From Rhodospirillaceae bacterium (GTDB lineage: Bacteria; Pseudomonadota; Alphaproteobacteria; MPNO01; UBA2964), in assembly GCA_018660305.1 (NCBI GenBank), contig JABJKO010000209.1, forward strand, positions 5,937 through 69,936: a stretch of DNA of 64,000 nt. The letters are read 5' to 3'. Both the position numbers and the translations under genes were made by a program. Within the stretch, counting starts at the first letter, position 1, and each line of letters opens with the position of its first letter. Below are positions 33,443 to 42,577 of the stretch, in pieces. The notes under the pieces were generated by a model, which saw only the letters and a program-made list of their open reading frames with translations, ran no database searches and was not told the DNA's origin.

Positions 33443-34519
33443 TCAATCCGCGAAAATCTTGCGGGGGTCGAAGGCGTCGCGTACCGCCTCGCCGATAAAC
33501 ACCAAGAGCGTCAGCATGATGGCGATGGTAACGGTCGACGTGATGCCAAGCCAGGGTGCCTGCAAATTGGATTTTCCCTGCGCCAGCAACTCACCCAGCG
33601 AGGGCGATCCGGGCGGCAGGCCGAAGCCGAGAAAATCCAGCGCGGTCAGGCTGGTGATGGAGCCCGACAGGATAAGCGGCAGGAAGGTCAGCGAGGCGAC
33701 CATGGCGTTGGGCAGCACATGGCGGCGGATGACCGTGAAGTTGGCGACACCGAGAGCGCGGGCGGCGCGCACATAATCGAAATTTCGCGCTCTGAGGAAC
33801 TCGGCGCGGACGACGCCCTCCAGCGCCATCCATCCGAACAACAGCATGATGCCGAGCAGCCACCAGAAGTTGGGCGTCACCACGCTGGCCAGGATGATCA
33901 GCAGGAAAAGCTGCGGCAGACCACCCCAGATCTCGATAAAGCGCTGAAACAGGAGATCGGTCCAGCCGCCGAAATATCCCTGAACCGCGCCGGCGGCGAT
34001 GCCGATGATGGAGCCGAAGAACGTCAGGGTGAGCCCGAACAGGACCGAGATTCGGAAGCCATAGATCACCCTTGCCAGCACGTCCCGCGCTTGATCGTCG
34101 GTACCCAGCGGGTTCTCAACAGTGGGCGGCGACGGCGCCGGCTTGGTCAGGTTCAGATTGACGGTGCCGTAGGAATAGCGGATCGGCGGCCACAGGATCC
34201 AGCCGCCCTTCTTGGTGATGAGTTCCTGGACATCGATTTCCCGGTATTCCGCCTCGGTCTCGAAATCGCCGCCAAAGACAGTCTCGGGATAGGATTTGAC
34301 CACCGGAAAATAAAGACTGCCCTGGTATGTCACCATGAGCGGCTTGTCGTTGGCGAGAAATTCCGCCGGCAGGGTCACGAAGAACAGGGCGAGGAAAATC
34401 CACAGAGAATAAAAACCGCGGCGGTTACGGCGGAAATTGCGCAGGCGCCGCAGGGTGAGCGGCGTGACCCGGATACCGAGAATTCTTCCTGGAGAGACAA
34501 TGCCTGCCTGATTAGACAT
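33443..34519 (-). CDS. yejE: ABC transporter permease (YejE-like)
   Basis: A 358-aa inner-membrane permease. A first helix near 35-55 is followed by a long periplasmic loop containing TKKGGWILWPPIRYSYGTVN, typical of YejE. The five-helix BPD-type core follows, with the cytoplasmic EAA-like motif near ARALGVANFTVIRRHVLPNA. It pairs with YejB to form the channel. Its start overlaps the yejB stop by 8 bp, which indicates translational coupling. Confidence 0.93.
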   Translation of the reverse strand: MSNQAGIVSPGRILGIRVTPLTLRRLRNFRRNRRGFYSLWIFLALFFVTLPAEFLANDKPLMVTYQGSLYFPVVKSYPETVFGGDFETEAEYREIDVQELITKKGGWILWPPIRYSYGTVNLNLTKPAPSPPTVENPLGTDDQARDVLARVIYGFRISVLFGLTLTFFGSIIGIAAGAVQGYFGGWTDLLFQRFIEIWGGLPQLFLLIILASVVTPNFWWLLGIMLLFGWMALEGVVRAEFLRARNFDYVRAARALGVANFTVIRRHVLPNAMVASLTFLPLILSGSITSLTALDFLGFGLPPGSPSLGELLAQGKSNLQAPWLGITSTVTIAIMLTLLVFIGEAVRDAFDPRKIFAD

Positions 34520-35633
34520 CGCGTGCCTCGAAATCGATTCGGGGATCGACGATGGTATAGGTCAGATCCCCGATGATCTTCATCACCAGCCCCAGCAGCG
34601 TGAAGAAGAACAGAGTGCCGAAAATAATCGGGTAATCCCGCTTGATCAGCGCTTCGAATCCCAGAAGCCCCAGCCCGTCGAGGGAAAAGATAATCTCGAT
34701 CAGCAGTGAGCTGCTGAACAGGATACTGATGAAGGCGCCAGGAAAGCCGGCGATCACGATCAGCATGGCGTTGCGGAACACGTGGCCATACATCACGCGG
34801 TGCTCCGGCAGGCCCTTGGCCCGCGCGGTCTGCACATACTGCATGTTGATCTGGTCGAGAAAGGAATTTTTGGTGAGCATCGTCGTCCCGAGGAAACTGC
34901 CCAGCAGGAGCGCGGTCAGTGGCAGCACCATATGCCACAGATAATCGAGGACCTTCATGGGCCAGCTGAGCTGGTCCCAGTTCTCCGATGTCAGGCCCCG
35001 CAACGGGAACCAGTCCAGGAAACTGCCGCCCGAGAACATAACGACCAGCAGGACCGCCAGCACGAAGGACGGGACGGCGAAGCCGACGATCATGGCGGTG
35101 GTGGTCCATAGGTCGAACGGCGTGCCGTCATTGACTGCTTTTCGGATGCCCAGCGGGATGCACACCAGATACATGATGAGCGTGGTCCACAGACCGAGCG
35201 AAATGGAGACCGGCATTTTCTCGATCACCAGATTGACCACCGATTCATCGCGAAAATAGCTGGTGCCGAAATCGAACCGGAGGTAGTTCCCCATCATCAG
35301 GAGAAACCGTTCATGCATCGGCTTGTCGAAACCGAACTGGGTTTCAAGCTGCTTGATGAATTCCGGGTCGAGACCCTGCGCGCCGCGATATTTGCTGGTG
35401 GCGCTGGCATTGCCAGAGGTCGCCCGGCTCGAGGCATTTGAGGTTGCTCCGGCCTCGGTGCCGCCGGCGCTGGAAATCCGGGCAGTGGCGCCCACATCGG
35501 TGCCCGTGAGCTGGGCGATGATCTGCTCTACCGGCCCGCCCGGCGCCAGCTGCACGATGCCAAAATTGATGACCATGATGCCCAGCAGGGTGGGAATGAT
35601 CAGCAGCAATCGTCGGATGATATAAGCGAGCAT
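34512..35633 (-). CDS. yejB: ABC transporter permease (YejB-like)
   Basis: A 373-aa permease starting MLAYIIRRLLLIIPTLLGIM, the usual first helix of DppB/YejB proteins. It has GIVQLAPGGPVEQII and the EAA-type loop ARAKGLPEHRVMYGHVFRNA. A low-complexity Ser/Ala/Gly/Thr-rich insert (about 45-85, with SNASSRATSGNASATSKY) lies in the first periplasmic loop and is longer than in Escherichia coli. It lies 9 bp after the first yejA-like gene. Confidence 0.93.
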   Translation of the reverse strand: MLAYIIRRLLLIIPTLLGIMVINFGIVQLAPGGPVEQIIAQLTGTDVGATARISSAGGTEAGATSNASSRATSGNASATSKYRGAQGLDPEFIKQLETQFGFDKPMHERFLLMMGNYLRFDFGTSYFRDESVVNLVIEKMPVSISLGLWTTLIMYLVCIPLGIRKAVNDGTPFDLWTTTAMIVGFAVPSFVLAVLLVVMFSGGSFLDWFPLRGLTSENWDQLSWPMKVLDYLWHMVLPLTALLLGSFLGTTMLTKNSFLDQINMQYVQTARAKGLPEHRVMYGHVFRNAMLIVIAGFPGAFISILFSSSLLIEIIFSLDGLGLLGFEALIKRDYPIIFGTLFFFTLLGLVMKIIGDLTYTIVDPRIDFEARDV

Positions 35634-35642
35634 TCAGAAATT

Positions 35643-37535
35643 TCAGTTTGGTTTGGGAGGCGCCTTGCCGGCGGCGATCATGGCCGCCTTCCTGGCATTG
35701 AACCACCAGGTGTCGAGCATGCCGATATCGAAGCGCGGCTTGATCCTGGGGCGGTCGAACTTGTTCCAGTACGCGATGTTGTGCTCGCCCTTATACCATT
35801 GCGGCACCACGTAGCGATTCCACATCAGGACGCGATCCAACGCTCGTGTCGCGACCACCAGCGCCTTGCGCGATCTGGCGCCGATCACCTTGTCGATGAG
35901 GTAATCCACCGCCGGATCCTTGATCCCGGCGAGATTTCGCGAGCCCGGAATATCGGCCATTTTCGATCCGAAATAGGTTGTCTGTTCGATGCCCGGCGTA
36001 TTGAGCTGGATATAGCGCTGGATGATCACGTCGAAATCGAATTGCTGCATGCGCCGCTGATAGTTGGCCACATCGACGACGCGGATGTTGGCCTCCACCC
36101 CGATCCGTTTCAGATTGCGCAGATAGGGGTTGATGACGCGGTCAAAGGACCGCTCGAACAGCAGAAACTCGATCTTGAGATTCTTGCCCGCCCCGTTCAC
36201 CCGCTTGTTGTTCTTGATATGCCAGCCCGCCGCCTTGAGAAGCTTTGCCGCCTTGCGCAGATTGCGCCGGTTGCGGCCCGAACCGTCGGTGCGGGGTGAC
36301 AGGTAGGGGGTGGTGAACACGCCGTCGGGCACCTTTCCCTTCAGGGGCATCAGCAGGGCCAATTCCTCGGCAGTGGGTTTTGTCTTCGCCGCCAGATCGC
36401 TGTTTTCGAACATGCTGTTGGTGCGTTCATACAGACCGAAGAACAGCGCCTTGTTGGTCCATTCGAAATCGAAGGCGAGATCGATGGCCTGGCGCACGCG
36501 CGCGTCGCCGAATTTGTCTTTGCGCCGCATATTGAAGAAGAAGGCCTGGACACCGGACGGTGTCTCATCCGGCAGGGTTTCGCGTACGACAAGGTTCTTT
36601 TTGACGGGCAGCTTGTCGGTGTATTGCGTGGCCCAGTTGCGCGATGTGAACTCCTCGCGGAAATCATAGGCGCCGGCGAAAAACGCCTGAAAGGCAATAT
36701 CCCGGTCACGGTAATAATCCACGTGAACACGCTCGAAATTGAAGCGCCCCTTCATGATGGGCAGGTCGCGGGCCCAGTGATTGGCAACCCGGCGGTAGGT
36801 GATATTGCGGCCCGGTTCGATTTTATCCACCACATAGGGTCCGGCGGCCAATGGCGGCGTCATGGTGGTCTTGTCGAACGGGAATTTGGCGTAGTAGGCC
36901 CTGGACAGAACCGGCAATGTCGCCACCTGAAGCGGCAGGTCGCGGTTGCCGGTCTGTTTGCCAGTCTGTTTAAAGGTGAATTTCACCTGCGCCGGTGACA
37001 GCGCCTCTACCTTCTCCACATCGGCAAAAATGATGCGGTATTGCGGATGGCCCTTCTTGACCAGAATGTTGAAGGTGAAGACAACGTCGTCCGCCGTAAT
37101 CCGGGAGCCGTCATTGAATTTCGCCTCGGGACGGAGATGGAAGCTGATCCAGCTCTTGTCCGCCGGATACTCCACCGACCGGGCCACATAGCCATAAAGA
37201 GCGTCGGGCTCATCGGTGGCGCGTTCCATCAGGGTGGCGTGGATGATGGGAAGCCCTTCGGGCGCCACACCCTTCAGAATAAAGCCGTTCAGATTATCGA
37301 ACGAATCGATGCCGCGCAGGCGCAGGGTGCCGCCCTTGGGCGCGTCGGGATTGATATAGTCGAACTGTTTGAAGTCCGCCGGGTATTTGAGATTGCCGAA
37401 GGCCGACAGGCCATGGCTTTTTGTGACACTGGATGCAAATACATCGCCAACAGGCGGAGCGCCAAAGCCCGCCAATATAAACAACGCCGCAAATGCTACC
37501 CGTCTTGGTCCGGTCCGTATGATTTGCCTACCCAT
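35643..37535 (-). CDS. yejA: Periplasmic oligopeptide-binding protein (YejA-like, copy 1)
   Basis: A 630-aa extracellular solute-binding protein of family 5. A signal peptide (MGRQIIRTGPRRVAFAALFI, cleavage about FASS) precedes the binding domain. Family landmarks are HGLSAFGNLKYPADFKQFDYINPDAPKGG (given in parts), KFNDGSRITADDVVFTFN near 160, and AFFFNMRRKDKFGDARVRQA near 330. It would deliver peptides to YejBEF. The ATG at 37535 was preferred; an in-frame GTG at 37559 is possible. It shares the general layout of the copy at 37600 but differs strongly in sequence. Confidence 0.9.
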   Translation of the reverse strand: MGRQIIRTGPRRVAFAALFILAGFGAPPVGDVFASSVTKSHGLSAFGNLKYPADFKQFDYINPDAPKGGTLRLRGIDSFDNLNGFILKGVAPEGLPIIHATLMERATDEPDALYGYVARSVEYPADKSWISFHLRPEAKFNDGSRITADDVVFTFNILVKKGHPQYRIIFADVEKVEALSPAQVKFTFKQTGKQTGNRDLPLQVATLPVLSRAYYAKFPFDKTTMTPPLAAGPYVVDKIEPGRNITYRRVANHWARDLPIMKGRFNFERVHVDYYRDRDIAFQAFFAGAYDFREEFTSRNWATQYTDKLPVKKNLVVRETLPDETPSGVQAFFFNMRRKDKFGDARVRQAIDLAFDFEWTNKALFFGLYERTNSMFENSDLAAKTKPTAEELALLMPLKGKVPDGVFTTPYLSPRTDGSGRNRRNLRKAAKLLKAAGWHIKNNKRVNGAGKNLKIEFLLFERSFDRVINPYLRNLKRIGVEANIRVVDVANYQRRMQQFDFDVIIQRYIQLNTPGIEQTTYFGSKMADIPGSRNLAGIKDPAVDYLIDKVIGARSRKALVVATRALDRVLMWNRYVVPQWYKGEHNIAYWNKFDRPRIKPRFDIGMLDTWWFNARKAAMIAAGKAPPKPN

Positions 37536-37599
37536 TCGCTGGTCCGTGGCCGGCGACACTGTGGCCTAGGGGGAGTCTGCGCACAAGCCGAATTTTCCG

Positions 37600-39441
37600 C
37601 TAGTTCGAGGCGTTTTTTTGTTTCTTGAGCACCGCATCCTTTGCCGGATCGACCCACCAGGAATCGAAACCGACGGCATAGGCTGGTTTGGTCTTCGGTC
37701 TGCCAAAGCGGTCCCACCAGGCGACGCGGTCTCCATTGTAATGCCACTGGGGCACCACGAAATGGCTCCATTGCAGCACCCGGTCGAGCGCCTTCGTGGT
37801 GACGATCAGGCTCTTGCGGTCCGGGGCGGCGATTATCTTTGCCACCAGCCCATCGATGGCGGGATCGGAAATGCCGATCAGATTGCGGCTCCCTCTCCGG
37901 CTGACGGTTTTTGACCCCCAGAAATCCCGCTGCTCGTTGCCCGGCGACAGGGATTGGCCAAAGGTGCTGACAACCAAATCGTATTCAAATTCGCGAATGC
38001 GGTTCTGGTACTGGGCGGGATCGACGGTCCGGATGCGGGCGTCTACGCCAAGCCGTTTCAGATTGCGGATGAAGGGGGTGACGACCCGCTCAAAACTCGG
38101 CTGGGCGAGAAGAAACTCGATTTCCAGCGGCTTGCCTGATTTGGGGTCGATCAGCTTGTTATCGACGATTTTCCACCCCGCCTTGCGGAGCAGACGGGTC
38201 GCCTGCCTGAGGTTGCGCCGGATCCTACCGGACCCATCGGTCTTTGGCGGTTCGTAGGCTTTTGTGAAGACTTCGTCGGGGATCTTACCCCGCCAGGGCT
38301 CCAGCAAAGCCAGTTCGGCGGGTGACGGAAGCCCGGTGGCGGCAAGCTCCGAGTTTTGGAAGAAACTCCGTGTCCGTTTGTACTGACCGTAAAACAGGTT
38401 CTTGTTCGACCATTCGAAATCGAACGCATAGGACAGCGCTTTGCGCAGAGTGCGGTCCTTGAATTTGTCGCGGCGCGTATTGAAGACAAAGGCCTGCATG
38501 CCGGCGGGCCGGTTGTGGGGCATGGCCTCGACCTTCACCAACCCTCGCCGTCGTTTGGGAAAGTTGTATGCGGTGGCCCAGTCCTTGGATGAATTTTCCT
38601 GTCTGAAATCATATTGGTGCGCTTTGAACGCCTCCAGGGCGACCACCTGATCGCGGAACATGTCATAGCGAATGAGGTCGAAATTATCGCGGCCGCGATT
38701 GATCGGCAGGTCCTCTGCCCAATAGTTCTTCACGCGCTCATAGACAATGAAACGGCCGGGTTCGAATGATTTGATCCGATAGGCGCCGCTGCCCATGGGG
38801 GGTTCCAGCGTGGTTTTGCTGAAATCCCGCGTGCTCCAGTATTTTTTGGAGAGAACGGGTATGCCGCCGACAATCTGGGGCAGTTCACGGTTTGGCGGGC
38901 CGGAGAAAGTGAATTTGACCCGTTGCGGGTTGAGCGCTTCCACCTTGGCAATGTTGGCATAGTAGTAGCGATAGACCGGCTGGCCCTTTTCGCGCAGGGC
39001 GTTGAAGCTGAAGATGACGTCGTCGGCGGTGATCTGCGTTCCATCGTGAAATTTGGCCTGAGGCCGCAAATTATAAATGACGAAGGACAAATCATCCGCC
39101 ACCTCCATGGATTGGGCGACAAGACCGTAATCGGTCTGAATATCATCCAGCGGTGTCGTGGACAGGGTCTGGTATATCCGGCCCAGACCCGGTGCCGGAC
39201 TCCCCTTTGTGATGAACGGGTTGAAGGTGTCGAAACTACCGAAGGCGTGGAGGCGCACATCGCCGCTCTTGGGTGCGCCGGGGTTGACGTAATCCAGATG
39301 CCTGAAGTCCGGACCGTATTTGGGCTTGTCGGACAGTGTCAGGGCGTGGGTCCTGGTGACTTTCGATTGCGCCATCGCACCCTGTGCGGCAACGAGCGCG
39401 GTGGCACCGATGATGAAAACGGCAAAAGCATGTCTGACCAT
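37600..39441 (-). CDS. Periplasmic oligopeptide-binding protein (YejA-like, copy 2)
   Basis: A 613-aa family 5 solute-binding protein with a signal peptide (MVRHAFAVFIIGATALVAAQ, cleavage about GAMAQ). It has HALTLSDKPKYGPDFRHLDYVNPGAPKSG, KFHDGTQITADDVIFSFN and AFVFNTRRDKFKDRTLRKAL in the same places as copy 1. The ATG at 39441 was chosen because the signal peptide starts there. Two tandem binding proteins before one permease set suggest the importer accepts two ligand classes. Confidence 0.9.
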   Translation of the reverse strand: MVRHAFAVFIIGATALVAAQGAMAQSKVTRTHALTLSDKPKYGPDFRHLDYVNPGAPKSGDVRLHAFGSFDTFNPFITKGSPAPGLGRIYQTLSTTPLDDIQTDYGLVAQSMEVADDLSFVIYNLRPQAKFHDGTQITADDVIFSFNALREKGQPVYRYYYANIAKVEALNPQRVKFTFSGPPNRELPQIVGGIPVLSKKYWSTRDFSKTTLEPPMGSGAYRIKSFEPGRFIVYERVKNYWAEDLPINRGRDNFDLIRYDMFRDQVVALEAFKAHQYDFRQENSSKDWATAYNFPKRRRGLVKVEAMPHNRPAGMQAFVFNTRRDKFKDRTLRKALSYAFDFEWSNKNLFYGQYKRTRSFFQNSELAATGLPSPAELALLEPWRGKIPDEVFTKAYEPPKTDGSGRIRRNLRQATRLLRKAGWKIVDNKLIDPKSGKPLEIEFLLAQPSFERVVTPFIRNLKRLGVDARIRTVDPAQYQNRIREFEYDLVVSTFGQSLSPGNEQRDFWGSKTVSRRGSRNLIGISDPAIDGLVAKIIAAPDRKSLIVTTKALDRVLQWSHFVVPQWHYNGDRVAWWDRFGRPKTKPAYAVGFDSWWVDPAKDAVLKKQKNASN

Positions 39442-39537
39442 GTGAAACCCCGCGGGTTTTAACGGATAATTGCTGGGCAAGATTTGACTTTCCATTATGA
39501 CCATTTCAAGGCCTGCGGCGGCGCGAATCGATCCTGG

Positions 39538-40320
39538 TCACGGCGAATTGAGGATCTCCACGGCGCGCGGCAGCAGGGCCGGATTGCCGGCGGCGACGAT
39601 ACGTCCGTCCGATGCCAGATGTATGGCCTCGCCGTTCCAATCACTCACCGCGCCCCCCGCGCCGGAAACAATGGGTATGAGCGCACTGAAATCATAGGGT
39701 TTCAGATCGGCCTCCACGACGAAATCAAGAAAGCCGCTGGCCAGAAGACCGTAGGCATAACAATCTCCGCCGTACTGGGTCTGCCAGACCGATTTACGCA
39801 TGCGGGCAAACCGGACGGCATCGTCTCCGGCGAAAAGATCCGGTGACGTTGTATTCAAAATGGCCTGATCGATCCCGGTGCAGGCCCGCGTTCGTATGGG
39901 TTTTCCATTGAAAATGGTGTCGGTGCCGGTGGCGCCGATCCACCGTTCACCAAGGACGGGCTGGTCGATCACACCCAGGATAGGAACGCCCCCCCGCACC
40001 AGCGCGATCAGCGTGCCAAACATAGGCTTGCCGGCGATAAAGGCCTTGGTCCCGTCGATGGGATCAAGCACCCAGACAAACTCCGCGTCGCCGGCACGAA
40101 CGCCGTGTTCCTCGCCGATAATGCCGTGTTGCGGGTACCGTTCTTCGATCAGCGTGCGCATGGCGGTCTCCGCATCGCGGTCGGCGATGGTGACCGGTGT
40201 GTCGTCGGACTTTCGGTCGATTGTCAGGGGCGCGCGAAAATGCCGGCTCACAATAGGCCGCGCCGCATCCGCCAGCGTCGCGGCAAAATCGATGAATTCG
40301 CGGGGGCACTCTTCCGTCAT
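39538..40320 (-). CDS. hisN: Inositol monophosphatase family protein, histidinol-phosphatase-like
   Basis: A 260-aa protein. Metal-binding residues are in HGIIGEEHG (Glu about 70) and WVLDPIDGTKAFIAGKP (Asp about 86 and 89), with KPYDFSALIPIVSGAGG closing the active site (Asp about 211). The WVLDPIDGTKAFI form and length match HisN-type histidinol-phosphate phosphatases more closely than classic inositol monophosphatase. It would complete histidine synthesis where HisB-N is absent. It stands 96 bp upstream of the yejA-type pair on the same strand. Confidence 0.85.
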   Translation of the reverse strand: MTEECPREFIDFAATLADAARPIVSRHFRAPLTIDRKSDDTPVTIADRDAETAMRTLIEERYPQHGIIGEEHGVRAGDAEFVWVLDPIDGTKAFIAGKPMFGTLIALVRGGVPILGVIDQPVLGERWIGATGTDTIFNGKPIRTRACTGIDQAILNTTSPDLFAGDDAVRFARMRKSVWQTQYGGDCYAYGLLASGFLDFVVEADLKPYDFSALIPIVSGAGGAVSDWNGEAIHLASDGRIVAAGNPALLPRAVEILNSP

Positions 40321-40391
40321 GGGGGTGAGTCTGACGTGGTTCGTTCTGGAAAAAAAGATGCAATCGATACCGGGGCGGTCAACTAACCCCC

Positions 40392-40871
40392 TTAGTGAAC
40401 GGTTTTATAGCTGAACGCCGCCATGAGGTGGGTGATTTTCTTGCCGTCTTCGGAAATCGGAAGAAGCACGCTGCGATACAGCACGTCCTCGCCCTGTTTG
40501 TTGGTAAATTCGCCCACATCGGCGATGGGTTTGCGCATTTCCGCGGCGACCCGCCAGAAAATCAGGCCGCGGTCGATAGAGGACGGCATCACGTCCTTTG
40601 CCGCCAGCCCCACCGGATCGCGTCCCAGGGCATCTTGAAAGAACGGTCCGCATTCGACGATGCGGTCGGTTTCCTCCTCGGCGGTAAATTCGATGAGGAT
40701 CATGCCCGAGGTCAGGCTTTCGTCGAAAATTTCGAGACAATCGGCGCGGGTGGGAAATTTGCCGTTGGCCCCTAATGTCTCCCAACAGGACAGAGCCCGG
40801 CCCACCGCCCGCCTTTCGGTAAACACCGCTGGTGCTGGCGTGGTCGGATTCTCTGTAATTGGTTGAGACAT
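40392..40871 (-). CDS. PAS-domain protein, 159 aa
   Basis: A single-domain protein of the alphaproteobacterial PAS_5-type family: ALSCWETLGANGKFPTRADCLEIFDESLTSGMILIEF, then ECGPFFQDALGRDPVGLAAKDVMPSS and VLLPISEDGKKITHLMAAFSY (shown in parts). No output domain is attached. Such stand-alone PAS proteins occur widely in Rhodospirillales; their partners are not known. The N-terminal 20 residues are Pro/Thr-rich and probably disordered. Confidence 0.8.
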   Translation of the reverse strand: MSQPITENPTTPAPAVFTERRAVGRALSCWETLGANGKFPTRADCLEIFDESLTSGMILIEFTAEEETDRIVECGPFFQDALGRDPVGLAAKDVMPSSIDRGLIFWRVAAEMRKPIADVGEFTNKQGEDVLYRSVLLPISEDGKKITHLMAAFSYKTVH

Positions 40872-41051
40872 AAAGGAATTTTCCCCGCAATTGTGCCGGG
40901 GAAGAGTAGCGGCTCTATGGTTAACGGAAGGTTACCGTCCGGTGCGGAAGAGGCCTCTCCGATGGGAATTAAACCAGTGGCATACGCCGGCCATGACGGC
41001 CGGAATCAACGAACTCAATCCGGGAGGTTGTGCCGTTCCGCCGCCGTCTTA

Positions 41052-41579
41052 TTACGGCATGGGTTTGGGCGAATCGCTCAGGCTGCGCAGGAAGGCGATG
41101 AGGTTGGCGCGTTCCTTGGCTTTTTTGACACCCCTGAAGACCATCTTGGTGCCTTTGACGAAGGCCTTCGGATTTGCCAGGAATTTGTTGAGGTCTTCGT
41201 AGGACCATTTGCCGCCCATGGCCATCATGCCCTTGGAATAGCTGAAGCTGCCGGTGTGCTTGCCGGCATCGACGATATTCCACAATGGCGGTCCGACTTT
41301 CTTTTTCTGGGCGCTTGTCAGATCGTGGCAGGCCTTGCATTTGTTGGCGGATTTCTTGCCGGCGGCGACATCGGCGGAGGCCAGAAGCGGCGTGATGGGC
41401 GGCAATGGTTCCGCTTTCTTCGGTGCCGCGGCGGGTGCCTTACTTGCCGTGACGGTCATGGACGCGGCTTTATGCGCTTTTGGATTAACCAGCGCGTCGC
41501 CGATAAAACCGATAACCACAAAGAAAAGAGCCGCCGTGAGAACGGCGCCGACGATCTTATTTAGTTCCAACCCAGACAT
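41052..41579 (-). CDS. cycM: Membrane-anchored cytochrome c (CycM-like)
   Basis: A 175-aa protein. An uncleaved N-terminal helix (about 10-30) anchors it. An Ala/Pro/Lys-rich linker (about 40-62) leads to a class I cytochrome c domain with the haem site CKACH (Cys 81, Cys 84, His 85) and the sixth-ligand region KGTKMVF (Met about 146). This layout matches CycM/cytochrome c552-type carriers that bring electrons from the bc1 complex to terminal oxidases in Alphaproteobacteria. The ATG at 41579 was chosen over a TTG at 41591. It is divergent from kdsB. Confidence 0.88.
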   Translation of the reverse strand: MSGLELNKIVGAVLTAALFFVVIGFIGDALVNPKAHKAASMTVTASKAPAAAPKKAEPLPPITPLLASADVAAGKKSANKCKACHDLTSAQKKKVGPPLWNIVDAGKHTGSFSYSKGMMAMGGKWSYEDLNKFLANPKAFVKGTKMVFRGVKKAKERANLIAFLRSLSDSPKPMP

Positions 41580-41792
41580 GCGATGACCCAATTTTACGCT
41601 AAAGCTTCGAGCCCCGGTGCGGGACGGACGGGAGTTTAATCATTTCACTTTGTACTGTCTAATAGTTGCTGAAGGCCCCCTGCCGTGTCGCCGTGTCATG
41701 TTGCCGCACTGCACAAGAGCGCGGTAAACAGGGGGCCCATATTGCAGGTCGCCGGAAAACGGCGGCGAATTTTTGTGAAGATAGCGGCACTC

Positions 41793-42542
41793 ATGACAGC
41801 ACCGGCCAACCCCATAGTGATTATTCCCGCCCGGCTCGCGGCCACCCGGCTGCCGGACAAACCGCTGGCCGACATCGCGGGAACACCCCTGATCGTGCGT
41901 ATATGGCGATGCGCGGTGGTGGCCGATGTGGGCCGCGTGGTGGTTGCCTGCGGCGATGCCGGGATCAAGGCAGCGATCGAGGCCGCCGGGGGCGAGGCGG
42001 TGATGACCGATCCCGATCTGCCGTCCGGCTCTGACCGCGTCGCGGCGGCGGCGGAGACGCTGGACCCGGAGGGGGCGCATGACGTGGTGGTCAATCTGCA
42101 GGGTGACGTGCCCGAGATCGATTCGGCTACGTTGCGCGCGGTCCTGACACCGCTCGCGCACCCTGAATATCAAATGTCGACGGTGGCCACGCTGATGGAT
42201 CCATCGTTGCGGGATGATCCCAATTCGGTGAAGGTCGTGCTGGCGCTTGCCGACGGGGCAGCCGTGGGCCGCGCGCTTTATTTCAGCCGTGCAACGGTGC
42301 CCAGCGGCGACGGGCCGCTCTATCATCACTTCGGACTCTACGCCTTCCGCCGCGCGGCGCTCAGACAGTTTGTCTCGTTACCGCCCGGGTCGCTCGAAAC
42401 ACGTGAACGTCTCGAACAGCTCCGCGCCATGGAGGCCGGCATCCCCATCGGCGTCGCCCTGATTGACCGGCCGTTGCGGGAGGTCAATACTCCGGAGGAT
42501 CTCGAACGCGAGCGGTCGCTGCTTGCCGACTCGCCTGATTAA
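41793..42542 (+). CDS. kdsB: 3-deoxy-manno-octulosonate cytidylyltransferase
   Basis: A 249-aa protein of normal KdsB length. The nucleotide-binding start is IVIIPARLAATRLPDKPL. DPDLPSGSDRVAAAAE near 70-85 and VVNLQGDVPEIDSATLRA near 95-110 are family signatures, and HFGLYAFRRAAL and LEQLRAMEAGIPIGVALI close it. It activates Kdo as CMP-Kdo for lipopolysaccharide core synthesis in the cytoplasm. The ATG at 41793 gives the conserved N-terminus; the longer frame upstream is not needed. Prephenate dehydratase follows 35 bp later. Confidence 0.95.
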   Translation: MTAPANPIVIIPARLAATRLPDKPLADIAGTPLIVRIWRCAVVADVGRVVVACGDAGIKAAIEAAGGEAVMTDPDLPSGSDRVAAAAETLDPEGAHDVVVNLQGDVPEIDSATLRAVLTPLAHPEYQMSTVATLMDPSLRDDPNSVKVVLALADGAAVGRALYFSRATVPSGDGPLYHHFGLYAFRRAALRQFVSLPPGSLETRERLEQLRAMEAGIPIGVALIDRPLREVNTPEDLERERSLLADSPD

Positions 42543-42577
42543 AACCTGCAAACGACGGACATAACCAAAGAAAAACC

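Noticed and set aside
31981..33498. Long open frame (505 codons) on the plus strand opposite yejF
   Set aside because: It is the antisense shadow of a clear double-ATPase gene in GC-rich DNA, with His/Gln/Arg-rich composition and no family resemblance.
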